The translations under genes were made by a program, and so were the position numbers. The notes beneath the pieces are model-generated. The model was not told the DNA's origin and searched no databases. It saw only the letters and a program-made list of their open reading frames with translations. Positions 42,507-54,188 of a stretch of DNA of 64,000 bases are shown here, piece by piece. The stretch covers positions 278,549 through 342,548 of the forward strand of contig JBBHKE010000396.1 in assembly GCA_037447655.1 (NCBI GenBank), in the 5' to 3' direction. This DNA comes from Zygnema cylindricum. Lineage: Eukaryota > Streptophyta > Zygnematophyceae > Zygnematales > Zygnemataceae. Each line of letters starts with the position of its first letter. Positions within the stretch are counted from its first letter, which is position 1.

Positions 42507-42841
42507 ATAATTATACTCCTTTATAAATGTCGGTTTCCACTTCTCCTCACATCCGTCCGAGTATCTAGCCTTTTGATATGATTGAGGATCGGCCGGACGA
42601 TTTTATGTAATTGCCTTTCATAAGAGAAAGGATTTCGCCCTTCCTTCTCTAAGCTCGGAAATTGCCCTTTGATAAGGCGTTTGCTTTTTATAAGATTGCC
42701 CTGGTGAGAATCGCTTTGACGCCTTCCCTTTCGTTGATCTCTTGCTTCTCCGTACGTTTTCTGCAAATTCCTAATCCGTATCCGAATCACTGCTCTCAAT
42801 CTTGTCATCACCCTTTTTCTAAAAATGTGTCTTTTCTTATG

Positions 42842-44271
42842 TCACGTTGTTTGTGTGAGTGGATGATTCTCTAATGACCTTGTCCCTTGTGCTTCGTTGC
42901 TGGTGGACTTAGGTTTCGGAACTTTCTCTAAAGCTTGCTCTACAAATTGCACCTTTTTCTTTGTCACTGCCTCCATCAAGACTTCTTCGTCTTCCTCCTC
43001 CTCTCCTGTGAATTTTTCATAATGACTATCCTCCTCGTAATCTTGGGCTCGTTTGGACTCATTAGCTCCTTTTACCATCCATTCCAAATTTTCATTGAAC
43101 TCTACATTTCTAGACTCTCGGACCCTCCTAGTAACGGGATTATAAATCCGATACTGCATCAGGTTTTCACTATACCCCACAAAGTATCCTTCCCATGACC
43201 GTCGTGCAAACTTCCCCTCCCGGTTTCTTTCCTCAACATAACCCATATCCTCACATCCCCAAATCCTTAAATGTTTTACAGTAGACACTTGTCCACTCCA
43301 AAGTTCCTTCGGTGTTTTGTTACCTAAAGCCGAGTTTATTCTCCGGTTGGTAACATGATTAGCCACCCTGATTGCCTCTCCCCAAAGATGATGAGTGAGT
43401 TTTGTTGTATCGAGCATGGCCTTCACCATCTCTTGCAATGTCCAATTTTTCCTCTCTCCTATTCCATTTGATTGTGGGGAATAACGAGCCATGAACTGCT
43501 GCTTAATTCTCGTCTCCTTTCAATATTTGGTGAAGGCAAGAAATTCAACTCCACGGTCCGATCGTACTGCTTTTACCTGCCTCCCATTTTCCCTCTCAGC
43601 CATAACCACAAAATCTTTAAATGTCTCTAATGCTTCTGATTTAACCTTCAAAAGCTACACCCCTGTCTTCCTACTGAAATCATCAACTATCACGATAATG
43701 TATTTATTTTTCCAATGGTTTCTTGATGCATGTCACCACAAAGGTCTACATGAACTAGGTCTAAAGGGGTATTCGCTTTGAACTGATGGTCTTTCACCGG
43801 ATGAGGCTTCCTTTTATGCTTCCCTTTTGTGCATCCCACAGATGTGATAACCTTTTCTCCTGTCGGCACGTCTAGTCCCCGAACCGCACCATGACGAATC
43901 ATCTCTTTTATAATACTCTCTGAAGTGTGACACATACCATGATGCCACAACGTGAGGTCCTCCTTGTTGAACTCAGCCGAATAAAGGTGCCCTTCTTCGT
44001 CCGCCATCCTATTTTCTGGTTTTCTCCAAATCAACCTACTTTGCATATTTTCAGTTACAACCCCCTCTTCAAATGGTCCTGTTTTACTACTCAAAATGAT
44101 TCTACCCCCTTCCATGCATGTGGCTCTTCCACCTTTCCTTTGACGTTGTGGGACACTTAAGAGATTGATGAACCCCCTCAAATTATAAAGCACATTATTA
44201 AAACGTACTCTATTACCTCTAGTTTTCCCTTCCCTATCTTGTGTCTGTAGATCCAATCGTACTGTTCCCAC
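42842..44271 (-). pseudogene. Element N integrase
   Basis: The pre-integrase zinc region LWHHGMCHTSESIIKEMI...VGCTKGKHKRKPHP is followed by LDLVHVDLCGDM (first Asp) in 44271-43690. After a broken middle (43690-43493) the Glu lies in QSNGIGERKNWTLQEM (43492 on) with HLRIWGC, GYFVGYSENLMQYRIYNPVT and an acidic tail (TGEEEEDEEVLMEAV). The second Asp region near 43565 (DRGVEFLAF-type) is degraded but visible. Confidence 0.88.
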
Positions 44272-44329
44272 TTTATCAATAACTAATCATCGAACCGTTA
44301 GCCACTATGATGGATTTTGGTATAGTGAG

Positions 44330-45751
44330 TTTTCTATTATCATTGAATAGTCATGGGTTTGAACACATGTGATGGGTAGCACCTGAGTCTATGATCCAAT
44401 TGTTAAATTTTCCTTTACTCTCTTTGCCCCGTGTGTGAAATAGGATATCCTCTTTTTCTTGTGATTCCTCCATAAGTGAAGTGAAGAATTCTTGATCCTG
44501 TCCCACTGGCCAATCCCCAACAAAATCCCCTCTACCTGATGAACCAATTCCTCCACTTCCTCCGCCTCTAAATTGTCCCCCTCCGCGATTTTTTCCCTTG
44601 TTTTAATAACAACCGCGACTAGTGTGTCCCCATTTATGACAAACGTTACACTGTTTACTTTTGTTTGGGCATTCAAAAGAGCCAAGCCTAATCTCGTTAC
44701 AATTGTAACAAGTCATCTGAGAGGTATCACGTTGATATGAGCCTCTCCCTGGGCACTATGACCTGCCTCCTCGTCCACGATGTCCACCTCCTCTCCCCCT
44801 ACATCCCCAAAAGCTGTAAGCTCCTCCGTCATCTTCCTCTTGATAACTGTGATAGGATGACCCTTTGTTTTCCTCTTTCGCTGTTGCTTTCTCTTTCTCC
44901 ATACTCTTCAAGTGATTGATAGTGTATGCCATTGTTGGTTTCTCTCGCCGTTTGATAACCTCCTTTGCTACCGCAAACTTGCTTGGAAGACTCCTCATAA
45001 AGACAAACAACCTTTCTTTTTCTATACGAAAGTTATTGAGTGAGTTAAGTTGTACTATGATGACATTAAACCTTTTGACTCCATCATCAATGGACTCATT
45101 CTCCTTCATTCTAAACCTAATATATTCTTCAAAGAGATAATTTTCATTTGCCTCAAACCCCTTTTCAAACGCTTTTTGCAAGGCGGTCCAACAATCAAAA
45201 GCCCTATCATGAGTTAGAAGGTGTTCATGCATAGAACTAGCACAACTTTGTATAAGTGCGGTGGAGGCCGCCATATCTTTCTTGTCCTACTTATGTGCTC
45301 CGGCTGGATCCACGGAATGATCCGGTCGTGTTTCTTCCCCGATAACGATGTCCCAAAGCTTTTTCGGTGTGAATGCTCCTCGAATGTTTCTCTTCCAAAT
45401 TGCATAGTTGGAACCTGTGAAGACGATGTTTGTATTAAACACTTTAAAATCATCATCTTCGCTCTCCTCCTCTTCCTCATAAAGTTTAGATTTCCCCTTT
45501 TTTTTCTTTATTTTCTTATAGTTGCGTGAGTCTCCACTTACTCCTCCATCTCCATCATCTTCTTGTGTTTTGAGAAACTCTTGAAAGCGTTCAAATGTTC
45601 TTTCGTTCATCTTCACATTTTTCTCCCCCCATTTGTCATACTCATCATATTGTGTCCTTGTAACTCCTTCTCCACTAACTCCCCCACTAGCTTCTCCACT
45701 AGGTGCCGCCGGGGATTTCCCTTTCTCCGCCATACTGGCAAGTGTTCCCAT
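44330..45751 (-). pseudogene. Element N gag, zinc knuckles and protease
   Basis: Gag starts at ATG 45751 (MGTLASMAEKGKSPAAP), only 20 bases from the LTR edge. It continues with TGSNYAIWKRNIRGAFTPKK and LWDIVIGEE, then after a break at about 45280 with LQKAFEKGFEANENYLFEEY, ESIDDGVKRFNVIIVQLNSL and FVFMRSLPSKFAVAKEVIK. The nucleocapsid has two knuckle-like sites, CYNCNEIRLGSFEC and CNVCHKWGHTSRGC. A stop follows in CY-stop-NKG. The protease has an intact WIIDSGATHHMC near 44380-44345. Confidence 0.9.
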
Positions 45752-45756
45752 AACCC

Positions 45757-45768
45757 GCTCCGATACCA
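45757..45768 (-). other. Primer-binding site of N (tRNA 3'-end type)
   Basis: On the minus strand TGGTATCGGAGC, two bases from the LTR, matches the common plant copia site complementary to the 3' end of initiator tRNA-Met, with one G/A difference. GGGTTATGGG follows immediately. Confidence 0.85.
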
Positions 45769-45770
45769 AT

Positions 45771-46281
45771 TGAAAGATTACAAACCAAATAAAATAAAAA
45801 CACAACAATGGTGTTCCTCCAAAAAACATTCAATATATTAAGCATAATGCAAATACAACTCATTTTCTTCCTTCGTTTTACTTCTGACCTTTCTACGCCT
45901 CCTTAAAAGGCTACGCCTCCAAAAGATAGATAAACCACTAAGTCCCAACAAGTATATATATGTACACAACTAAAACGTGTAAGAGTCAACGCGCAGAAAC
46001 ATACGACCGAAAAATGCGAACCGGTTTGATCAACACGGTAAGAGTAGAAAAGGTCAACCATGAACCGACTTGAACTACACGGTACGACTAAACTTACGTG
46101 AAACGAATTGAACAAACATTTTCTAGGTCACTTCAAATATCCAGCGACGAAACTACTTCGTCGCTGACTTCTACGTCACTTCAAATACCTAGCGACAAGA
46201 CTACTTTTGTCGCTAGTCTTCGCTACTTTAGCTACTAGAGTATCTTGTCGCTAAGTAAGTGCTCAGTACAATATCCTAACA
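45771..46281 (-). repeat. Element N 5' LTR
   Basis: The LTR is 511 bp and pairs with 40520-41029. It has the same three hairpins (46141-46252). Confidence 0.93.
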
Positions 46282-46900
46282 TTGAGTTCACAAAACCCTT
46301 GGTCAGAGATTTCTCCCAAATTTAAGGTATTGAGTTCACAAAACCTATGTTCCTCTTACTTGATTGATGTTGATTCGAACTTGTTTTGGTTTGGATTTTG
46401 AACATGATTGCTATGTTCACCAAATGGATGTCAAGGATATTTATATCCAATAGCCTAAAGGCTACATTTCCCTATGATTTCAACATCTAGTTTATTAACT
46501 CATCCAAACTATCTATGGCTTAAAACAACCCCCTCGTGAATAGAATAAGACTATTGATGGCATTATGCGCCATAAGACTTTACTCGCATCGTTGCCAACT
46601 TTATCATTTACTCTCGTGGGTATGTCACCTCTTTAATCATTGTTGCCATGATAGATGACGACCATATCTTTGTTGACCCCTCACTCTTTTAAGTTTCTGC
46701 CATCAAATAGGGGCCTTACGTAGGGGCCATTTTGATATGATAGACCTTGGAGAACTCACCTATTATTTAGTCATTCAAGGTTTTCGTTTTTTCATGCTTG
46801 TTTGTAGCACATTATTCTTTTGGACGTCGAAAAATTGAATGCGATATCTATGTCCTACATACAACTATAATTCTTTTAATGTTTGTTTTTATTAGATCAT
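46282..46900 (+). pseudogene. Copia relic P, right part (RT)
   Basis: This continues the reading broken at 40519: YVHQMDVKDIYI (near 46412), KGYISL, TIYGLKQPPREWNKTIDGIM (46510-46570), then a decayed DDHIFVDPSLF and HFDMIDLGELTYYLVIQ. Every frame has stops. The first 50 bases repeat 40482-40519 (CTTGGTCA(A/G)AGATTTCTCCC), so the target site was already a short tandem duplication. Confidence 0.7.
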
Positions 46901-47129
46901 TTTTTTTTATTCAATTTTAACACCACTATACTTCACCACCTTGTAAAAAGCCAATTAGAATCTGTTAGGATCCTCTCCAAATAGTGCCCTTTAATTGAAC
47001 GTTACTCTCCATAGTAATTAATACTGTGTGACTTTGTTCAAGGGAGCTCTCATTCAAAAAATTATCCCAATATATTTCATCAAATGCATTAAGAAATCTT
47101 TCTCGTGCCTTCTTGGCCTCAAACAATCG

Positions 47130-47863
47130 AAGTCTAATAGGAAGGGTGAAGAGGGTACAGGAGAGAGACGGAGAGTGAGGGAAGGAGGAAATGAAAGGAA
47201 GAGAAAGGGTGAAATAAGGGGGAGAGAGTGGGAGGGAAGGAGTAGAGCAGTTACAAGTTATCCTTAACACACCCTTCAAGCTAAAACTAGGAAAGAGATT
47301 TAGATGGAATAGAAAAGGGAAATCTAGCCCCTAGGAGGAGGAGGAGGACCGAAGGCCAGAGGAGAAAGGAGAGACACGAAAGGGATGGAGAGAAGTGGAG
47401 GGAGAGAGACAGCGGAAGGAGTTTGAAGGATGGTGGAAAAAAGAGATGGAGAGGTGATGGAAAGGGAGGAAACGAGGGGAAGATAGAGTGCAACAGAGGG
47501 AGATGCAAGCGCTTGAAATTGACAAAATAAACGGAGGAATAAGAGAATGGGAAAAAACGAAATTAAAAGAGAGAAATGAGGGAGGAAACAGGCAAAGCGG
47601 AGAGAGGATGGAACGAAAGATGGGGAGAGAGGCGGAATAGGGACGGGTAAAAAAAAAAAAAAGGAGAGGAAATAGGATGGAGGAAGGGAGGGGTAGAAAG
47701 GAAGAAATAATTGAAAATGTGAACAATGAAAGGAGGGATAGAGGATTAAAAAATGGATTGCAGGAGTCGGGGAGAGATGAAAGTGAGAAGGGAAGAAAAG
47801 GAGGGGGAAAAGGGTATAGGAGGGACACGAAGAGTGAGGCAAGGAGGAAGGGGAGGACGGAGG
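47130..47863 (+). repeat. Long purine (GGAGA) tract
   Basis: About 730 bp is overwhelmingly A/G on +, with GGAAGGAG, GAGAGG and GGGAAAAG words, broken by a few mixed patches, and runs into the second assembly gap. Ser/Pro/Leu/Phe-rich frames on - are compositional artefacts. Confidence 0.9.
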
Positions 47864-47873
47864 NNNNNNNNNN
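47864..47873. other. Assembly gap (10 N)
   Basis: Ten undetermined bases at the end of the purine tract, a typical place for an assembly to fail. Confidence 0.99.
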
Positions 47874-48177
47874 TACTGGTAAACGTTTCCCCCAACATTG
47901 ACTTATATACGTTTCATCCGACTAAACCTCTTTTGAACTTTTATCCTGCCGCCTGCTTTTTACCGTAGAGGTAAGCCGTGTCCAGTTGTTTCTCCTGGTG
48001 TGCAACACCGTAGTAGCATACACAGTGTGAAAACTCTCATTGTAGTTTCTCTACTAAGCAGTACCACGCCAAGTTCCTGATTTGCACTGCGGTTCTCTTT
48101 TCCAATAGCCTACACACCCTACGTGTTTTTTCTTCACTTTTTTCTTCGGAGTAGGCCACTTTCTATAAGTTAAGATC
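47874..48177. other. Unassigned sequence
   Basis: I see no coding motif or repeat in these about 300 bases between the gap and the truncated element Q. Confidence 0.5.
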
Positions 48178-50100
48178 CACCATAATGTGTTTATTTTTTC
48201 AATGATTTCTAGATGTATGTCACCACAAAGATCTACATGGACTAGGTTTAAAGGGGCATTTGCCTAGAATTGAATATCTTTCACCGGATGAGGCTTCTTT
48301 TTTCACTTCTTTTTTGTGCATCCCACACATCCGATAACCTTTTCTCTTGGCGTCACGTTTAGTCCTTGAACCGCACCATGACGAATCATCTCTTTGATGT
48401 TACTCTCAAAAGTGTGACACATACGATGATGCCACAACGTGTGGTCCTCTTTGTTGACCTGTGCCGAATGGAGATGCCATTTTTCGTCCGCCGTCCTATT
48501 TTCAAGTTTTCTCCAAATCAGCCTACTTTGCATATATTCAGTTACAACCCCCTTTGCAAATGGTCATGTTTTACTACTCAAAATGATTCTACCCCTTTCC
48601 ATGCATGTGGCTCTTCCACCTTTCTTTTCAAGTTGTGGGACACTTAAAAGATTGATGCACCCTCCCGGATTATAAAGCACATTATTAAAACGTACTCTAT
48701 TGACTCTAGTTTTCCCTTCCCTATATTGTGTCAGTAGTTCCAATCGTAATGTGTATCAATAACAATCATCAAACCATTGGCCACTTTGATGGATTTTGGT
48801 ATAGAGAGTTTTCTGATGTCACTGAATAGTCCTGGATATAAACACGTGTGATGTGTAGCACTTGAATCTATGATCCAATTGTTAAATTTCCTTTACTCTC
48901 CTTGCCTCGTGTGTGAAATATTCCCAACAAAATCCCCTCTACTTGATGAACTAATTCCTCCACTTCCTCCGCCTCTAAATTGTCTCCCTCTGTGATTGTT
49001 TCCCTTGTTTTGATAACAACCGTGACCAAGGTGTCCCCATTTTTGAAAAATGTTACACTGTTTACTTTTGTCTGGGTATTCGAAAGAGCTATGCCCAATC
49101 TCGTAACAATTTTAACAAGTCATCTGAGAGATATCACGTCGATATGAGCCTCTGCCCGGGCCTTATGACTTGCCTCCTCGTCCACGAGCTCCACCTCCTC
49201 TCCCCCTAGATCCCCTTAAGCTGTAAGCTCCTTTGTCATCCTTCTCTAGATAACTCGGATAAAATGACCCCTTGTTTTCCTCTTTCGATGTTGCTTTCTC
49301 CTTTTCAGTACTCTTCAAGTGATTGATAGCGTATGCTATTGTCGGTTTCTCTCGCCCCTTGATGACCTCCTTCGCTACCGCAAATTTGCTTGAAAGACTC
49401 CTCATAAAAACAAACAACCTCTCTTTTTCTGTAGGGAAGTTATTGAGTGAGTTAAGTTGTTTTATGATGACATTAAACCTCTTGACTCCATCATCAATGG
49501 ACTCATTCTCCTGCATTCTAAACCCAATATACTCCTCAAAGAGATAACTTTCATTTGCCTCAAACGCATTTTGCAAGGCGGTCCAACAATCATAAGCCCT
49601 ATCATCAGTTAGAAGATGTTAATGCATACAACTAGCACAAGTTTGTATTAGTGCGGTGGAGGCCGCTTCTTGCCCCACCTCTTTGCTCCAGCTTGATCCA
49701 CGGAAGGATCCGTTCGTGTTTCTTCCCCAATAACGATGTCCCAAAGTTTTTTCGGTGTGAATGCTCCTCGAATGTATCGCTTCCAAATTGTCGGGTTGGA
49801 ACCCGTGAAGTCGAGGATTGTTAAACACTGAGATTACTTCATCTTCCTTTTCAGTTTACTTTTCTAAAGCGATTTTTTCAATTCTTTCGAGTCTTTCCAT
49901 CTTCATCATCTCCTTATGTTTTGAGAAACTACTCAAAGCGTTCAAACATCCCTTCGTCAATCTTCACATTTTTCTCCCCCAATTCGTCAAACTCATCATA
50001 TTGTGTCCCTGTAATTCCTCCTCTAACTCCCCCACTAGCTCCTCCACTAGGTTCAAGGGATTTCTCTTTCTCCGCCATACCGGCAAGCGTTGCTAGTAAC
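48178..50100 (-). pseudogene. Element Q gag, protease and integrase start
   Basis: Gag N-terminus MAEKEKSLEPSGGASGGV and TGTQYDEFDELGEKNVKIDE (about 50090-49929) is followed by ANESYLFEEYIGFRMQENES and RLFVFMRSLSSKFAVAKEVI (49576-49163), remains of the knuckles near 49110-49000, and the pre-integrase WHHRMCHTFESNIKEMIRHG with VGCTKKK (48533-48303). The gag ATG used by N is lost (ACT at the same place). Several frames are broken. No function remains. Confidence 0.87.
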
Positions 50101-50102
50101 CC

Positions 50103-50114
50103 GCTCCGATACCA
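50103..50114 (-). other. Primer-binding site of Q
   Basis: TGGTATCGGAGC on the minus strand, as in N. Confidence 0.82.
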
Positions 50115-50116
50115 AA

Positions 50117-50289
50117 TGAAAGATAACAAACCAAACAAAATATACAAACAACAAGAGTGTTCCTCCAAAAATTCAATATATTAAACACAATGCAAGTACA
50201 ACTCCTTTTCTTTCTCTTTTTTACTTTTGACATTTCTACGCCTCCTTAATAAGCTACGCCTCTAAAAGATAAATAAACCACTAAGACTT

Positions 50290-50357
<68 letters not shown>

Positions 50358-50642
50358 CGACTAGAAACGCGTGAGAGTCAACATGGTGAAATAAGCGACC
50401 AACAAGTGTGAACCGCCTTGAACGACATGGTACGACTAGAACTTACGTGAACCGAAACGACCAAACAATTTCCACGTCACTTCTATGGTACTACTCAAAC
50501 TTACGTGAAACAAACGAAACGAACAATCAATTTCCACGTCACTTCAAGTATCTAGCGACGAAACTACTTCGTTGATGGTCGTCGCTGCTTTAGCTACGAG
50601 AATGTCTCGTCGCTAAATGAGTTCTCAGTACTAAATCCTAAT
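50117..50642 (-). repeat. Element Q 5' LTR
   Basis: The LTR is homologous to the N LTR (TGAAAGATAACAAACC ... ACTAAATCCTAA) but lengthened by a (TA)n run at 50295-50355 and a duplicated CACTT(C)...ACTTACGTGAA block. Its outer end abuts TAGAAATTAGAGTAAC, the inside of a small inverted-repeat element. Confidence 0.88.
50295..50355. repeat. (TA)n microsatellite
   Basis: About 30 uninterrupted AT repeats within the Q LTR. N has only a TATATATATG at the same position, so the run expanded in Q. Confidence 0.97.
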
Positions 50643-50793
50643 AGAAATTAGAGTAACTAACGCTAATCAAACATTGCCTATATTGACGTAAAAAAAACAA
50701 ATAATGTTATTAATTCTATGTTAGGTTCGAGGGTCAAAATTTGGGGGCGCAAAGTAAACGTCATTAACACTAATAACGATTCCGGTGTAGATC
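50642..50793. mobile_element. Small inverted-repeat element relic in duplication A
   Basis: The internal GGTTCGAGGGTCAAAATTTGG and the end AACACTAATAACGATTCCGGTGTA resemble the elements at 33.8 and 34.75 kb. Its left end was removed by, or lies under, the Q LTR. The partner copy is at about 52900-53063. Confidence 0.65.
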
Positions 50794-51332
50794 AAAGGAC
50801 ACCTGGCGGCACCCTCAATTGCGCATTAAATTACTGGTCAACATATTGTTTCTAAGAATGTAAATATGCACTTCCACATGCACTTTAATTAGTATGGACA
50901 ATTATGGAGCTCATAAATCCTAGTATGAGCCACCTATTTCCCAAAATATACAAATACAAACTTATCCAAGAAAACAAAATTGTTCTTTTACCAAACATCA
51001 TTATGCTCCACAAAAATAAATTGCAATTAACATAAAGCTTGAAAGATTTGTACACGAATAATGGTCAATAATGGCAGCCACCCGCAAAAAGTCGTTCAAA
51101 GTTAGTGTGACCTCCATTATACAAACATCGGCAATGATCATAACGACATTTCACTTGTAATTCATTGCGGTCCACTCTAATAGCAGTGAGTCACTAATGG
51201 TCAAGAACATGCATACTGCAGGAATCTATTATTTGGGCCATCTTACAGCATTTTCGATTGTTTTATAGTACAAATTAGTTTTGTTATATAATGTTGTGGT
51301 AAACATGGTGCAAAAAAAACTCCGATACTTAC

Positions 51333-51746
51333 CCGTATCTATTACTCCGACCACCATTCCACTGCCATTTTTCAGAGTATAGAAACCCGGAGGAACTTTA
51401 TTGATCGGGTCCTCCAGACCCAAGAAGGACGGACTATATGTGGTGCGGAAAATCCTCTTTTTGTCCAATTCTACGGACATTATTCCCGCCATTCCTACAA
51501 AAACAATGAAACACAGCCTTTTAGTGATTCTTATAAACTCCGCTGTCTTCTTCAGCAGCTTGAAAACACAAATTAGGAGGGAAAGCGTCTCTCTTGGTAG
51601 CTCTTATAGCCTGAAAATTGCAGAGAATAGAAGTTCACATTAACGCCGTGCGAATTGTACCTCTGAGTCCTGTAGCTTGTTCCTTAGAGAGGACGGCTGA
51701 AAAACCATCCATGGAGTGTGTGTAGCTGTAGAGTTTGGATTTTGGT
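51333..51746 (-). pseudogene. Duplicated subtilase exons 2' and 3'
   Basis: Exon 2' (51661-51746) and exon 3' (51333-51494) keep their splice sites and reading frames: LYSYTHSMDGFSAVLSKEQA, then GMAGIMSVELDKKRIFRTTY and GMVVGVIDTG with the catalytic Asp. The source exons read RILRTTY and GIIDSG. There is no following exon on this side because Q lies downstream. The copy is a dead-end fragment. Confidence 0.88.
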
Positions 51747-52899
51747 CTGTTCACCAAAAAAAAAAAACAAAAAAATGGGTCAATGGGATTCAATCAAATA
51801 GTTCAAAATTAAAATGTCTGGAAACAATTTAGATGCAAGGTTTTTGATTGCTGGTAATGTGGCAATGCTCTGTTTCGCTGTGTTAGGGATAACTTTGTGC
51901 CGCATATGCCACCCCTTGTGCCGTTCCCATATTCACACTTCCAATACTTGCGTTGAAAACTCTTGACCCGGCTGCAGTAGAAGCTGTATGGGTGCCATGG
52001 CCTTCAGAATCTCGTGCAGATCGGTAATCAGAAGATGAAATTGGGGAGTACGCTTCAAAACCCGCGAGGAAAATCTTAGCAGCCACAACCTTTCTGGATG
52101 AAGGAGACGGTAATACAAGTACATGAGTTTGACATCACATTTTGGTTACATTCAGCGTCATTACGCATAGTTCACATGATTGTACACAATAGCATACTAT
52201 GAATGTAATGTGACACATGATAGCGTATGACACTGTAAAAAATAACTTTGAAGTCTACCATAATTAACAACATACTGAGCATCAATATGACCATATAGTG
52301 AAATTGAATTAAAGATAAATGGGCTGATTAGAATATCCTCTTGATATTGGGCAAGCTATTAAAACACTTCAAGCATCGGTTAATAAAACCTCCTCAAAGG
52401 TACGTCTAACTGGAGAGTGACTTACTTGTTACATGTGATGCCACTCCCTGTACAATTTCCAATAAATCTTGAAGGTGGGGGGGGGTACCCTTTGTCGTCG
52501 AAGCTCAAATTTTCGGGCCAAATACCTGTAAAAAAAAGAACACATCCTTATTAGAGTTAAGAAATAATTAGTGTAAAGAAACAATTAGTGTTTTTTTGGG
52601 TTCAAGGGCATAACGCCAACAAAAATTGACGCTAATTTATACACCTAATACTAATTTAGATACACGTTCCCATAGTGTAGTTGCGATAGTCTGTGTTCAC
52701 ATATTCGACGCTTGAACATGTCAGGTTAGGTTCTCGTGGTTTTCCCTCGTCTTTATGACTGGGAATCAAATCTGAGTGCGTTTTTCTGTGGCGAGGCACT
52801 CAATTTCCCCTGTCGACGCCTTTATCTGACACTTATTTTGTACGTATGTACGAAATAATGAGCAGTTTTAGTACGGACTAGCACATTTCGTACATTACA

Positions 52900-53063
52900 C
52901 TATTAAAAAACAGTAGAAATTAGAGTAACTAAAGCTAATCAAACAGTACCTATATTAACGTAAAAAAAACAATTAACATTATTAATTCTATTTTAGGTTC
53001 GAGGGTCGAAATTTGGGGGCGCAAAATTAGCGTTATCAACGCTAATAGCGATTCACGGCGTAG
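52900..53063. mobile_element. Small inverted-repeat element in duplication B
   Basis: It begins TTACACTATTAAAAAACAG and ends AACGCTAATAGCGATTCACG(GCGTA). The internal GGTTCGAGGGTCGAAATTTGG matches the relic at 50.7 kb. A further degraded relative lies at about 60727-60893. Confidence 0.65.
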
Positions 53064-54188
53064 ATCAAAGGACAACTGGCGGCACCTCAATTGCACAATA
53101 AATTACTGGTCAACATTTGACAAATAATTGGCACTTTGGTTTGTTTCCAAGAATGTGATAATGCACTTCCACGTGCACTTTCATTAGTATGGACAATTAT
53201 AGTGCTCATAAATCTTAGTATAAGCCACCTAATTCCCAAAACAAACAAATACAAACTTGTCCACAGTAAACAAAACTGTTCTTTTACCAAACATCACTGT
53301 GCTCCACAAAAATAAATTGCAGTTAATATAAAGATTTGTATACGAATAATGGTCAATGATCGCGGCCACCAGCAAAACGTCATTAGAAATTAGTGTAACT
53401 TCTATCATCCAACATCGGGAATGATCATAACGACATTCCACTTTAGATTCATTGCGGTCCACTGTAATAGCAGTGAGTAACTAATGGTCAAGAACATGCA
53501 CATGCATACTGCAGGAATCTATTATTTGGGCCATCTTACAGCATTTTCAATTGTTTTATGGTACAAATTTGTTTTGTTACATAATGTTGTGGTACACATG
53601 GTGCAAAAAATTTCCGATACTTACCCGAATCGATTATTCCAACCACCATTCCACTGCCATTTTTCAGAGTATAGAAACCCGGAGGAACTTTATTGATGGG
53701 GTCCTCCAGACCCAAAAAGGACGGACTATATGTGGTGCGGAGAATCCTCTTTTTGTCCAATTCAACGGACATTATTCCCGCCATTCCTACAAAAGCAAAA
53801 AACACAGCCTTTTAGTGATTCTTATAAACTCTGCTGTCTTTTTCAGCAGCTTGAAAACACAAATTAGGAGGGAAAGCGTCTCTCTTGGTAGCTCTTATAG
53901 CCTGAAAATTGCAGAGAACAGAAGTTCACATTAACGTCGTGAGAATTGTACCTCTGAGTCCTGTAGCTTGTTCCTTAGAGAGGACGGCTGAAAAACCATC
54001 CATGGAGTGTGTGTAGCTGTAGAGTTTGGATTTTGGTCTGTTCACCAAAAAAAAAAAACAAAAAAATGGGTCAATGGGATTCAATCAAATAGTTCAAAAT
54101 TAAAATGTCTGGAAACAATTTAGATGCAAGGTTTTTGATTGCTGGTAATGTGGCAATGCTCTGTTTCGCTGTGTTAGGGATAACTTTG
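52914..54188. repeat. Subtilase tandem duplication, copy B
   Basis: The block matches 50642-51897. It contains exons 3 and 2 in their normal positions and an inverted-repeat element at its left end. At its right edge TAACTTTG continues into ATGCAGAAG (intron 1), whereas copy A joins exon 5. The duplicated unit therefore runs from intron 1 to exon 5. Confidence 0.92.

Larger units (their letters stand above)
40520..46281 (-). mobile_element. Full-length Ty1/copia retrotransposon N
   Basis: This 5762-bp element is on the minus strand with LTRs of 510 and 511 bp (40520-41029, 45771-46281), a TTGAG target duplication, primer site TGGTATCGGAGC and a purine tract. The order gag, protease, integrase, RT, RNase H is copia, but the short LTRs, primer site and protein sequence place it in a different lineage from A/C/E/M. 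The LTRs look very similar to each other, so it is among the younger insertions. It has a handful of stops. Confidence 0.95.
48178..50642 (-). mobile_element. Truncated copia element Q, relative of N
   Basis: It holds the 5' LTR, gag, protease and start of integrase on the minus strand. It stops abruptly in integrase at about 48178, at a point matching N near 43690. RT, RNase H and the 3' LTR are missing. The zinc-knuckle, protease and pre-integrase sequences match N with scattered changes and small deletions. Confidence 0.88.
50642..51897. repeat. Subtilase tandem duplication, copy A
   Basis: The block matches 52914-54188 (period about 2.29 kb). It includes an inverted-repeat element relic (to about 50793), intron sequence, exon 3' (51333-51494) and exon 2' (51661-51746). 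Its right edge TAACTTTG (51897) joins directly to subtilase exon 5. Confidence 0.92.

Noticed and set aside
47324-47842. Long Ser/Pro/Leu/Phe-rich frames on the minus strand
   Set aside because: They arise from the purine tract. Both overlapping frames give the same kind of biased peptide, which is the mark of low complexity.
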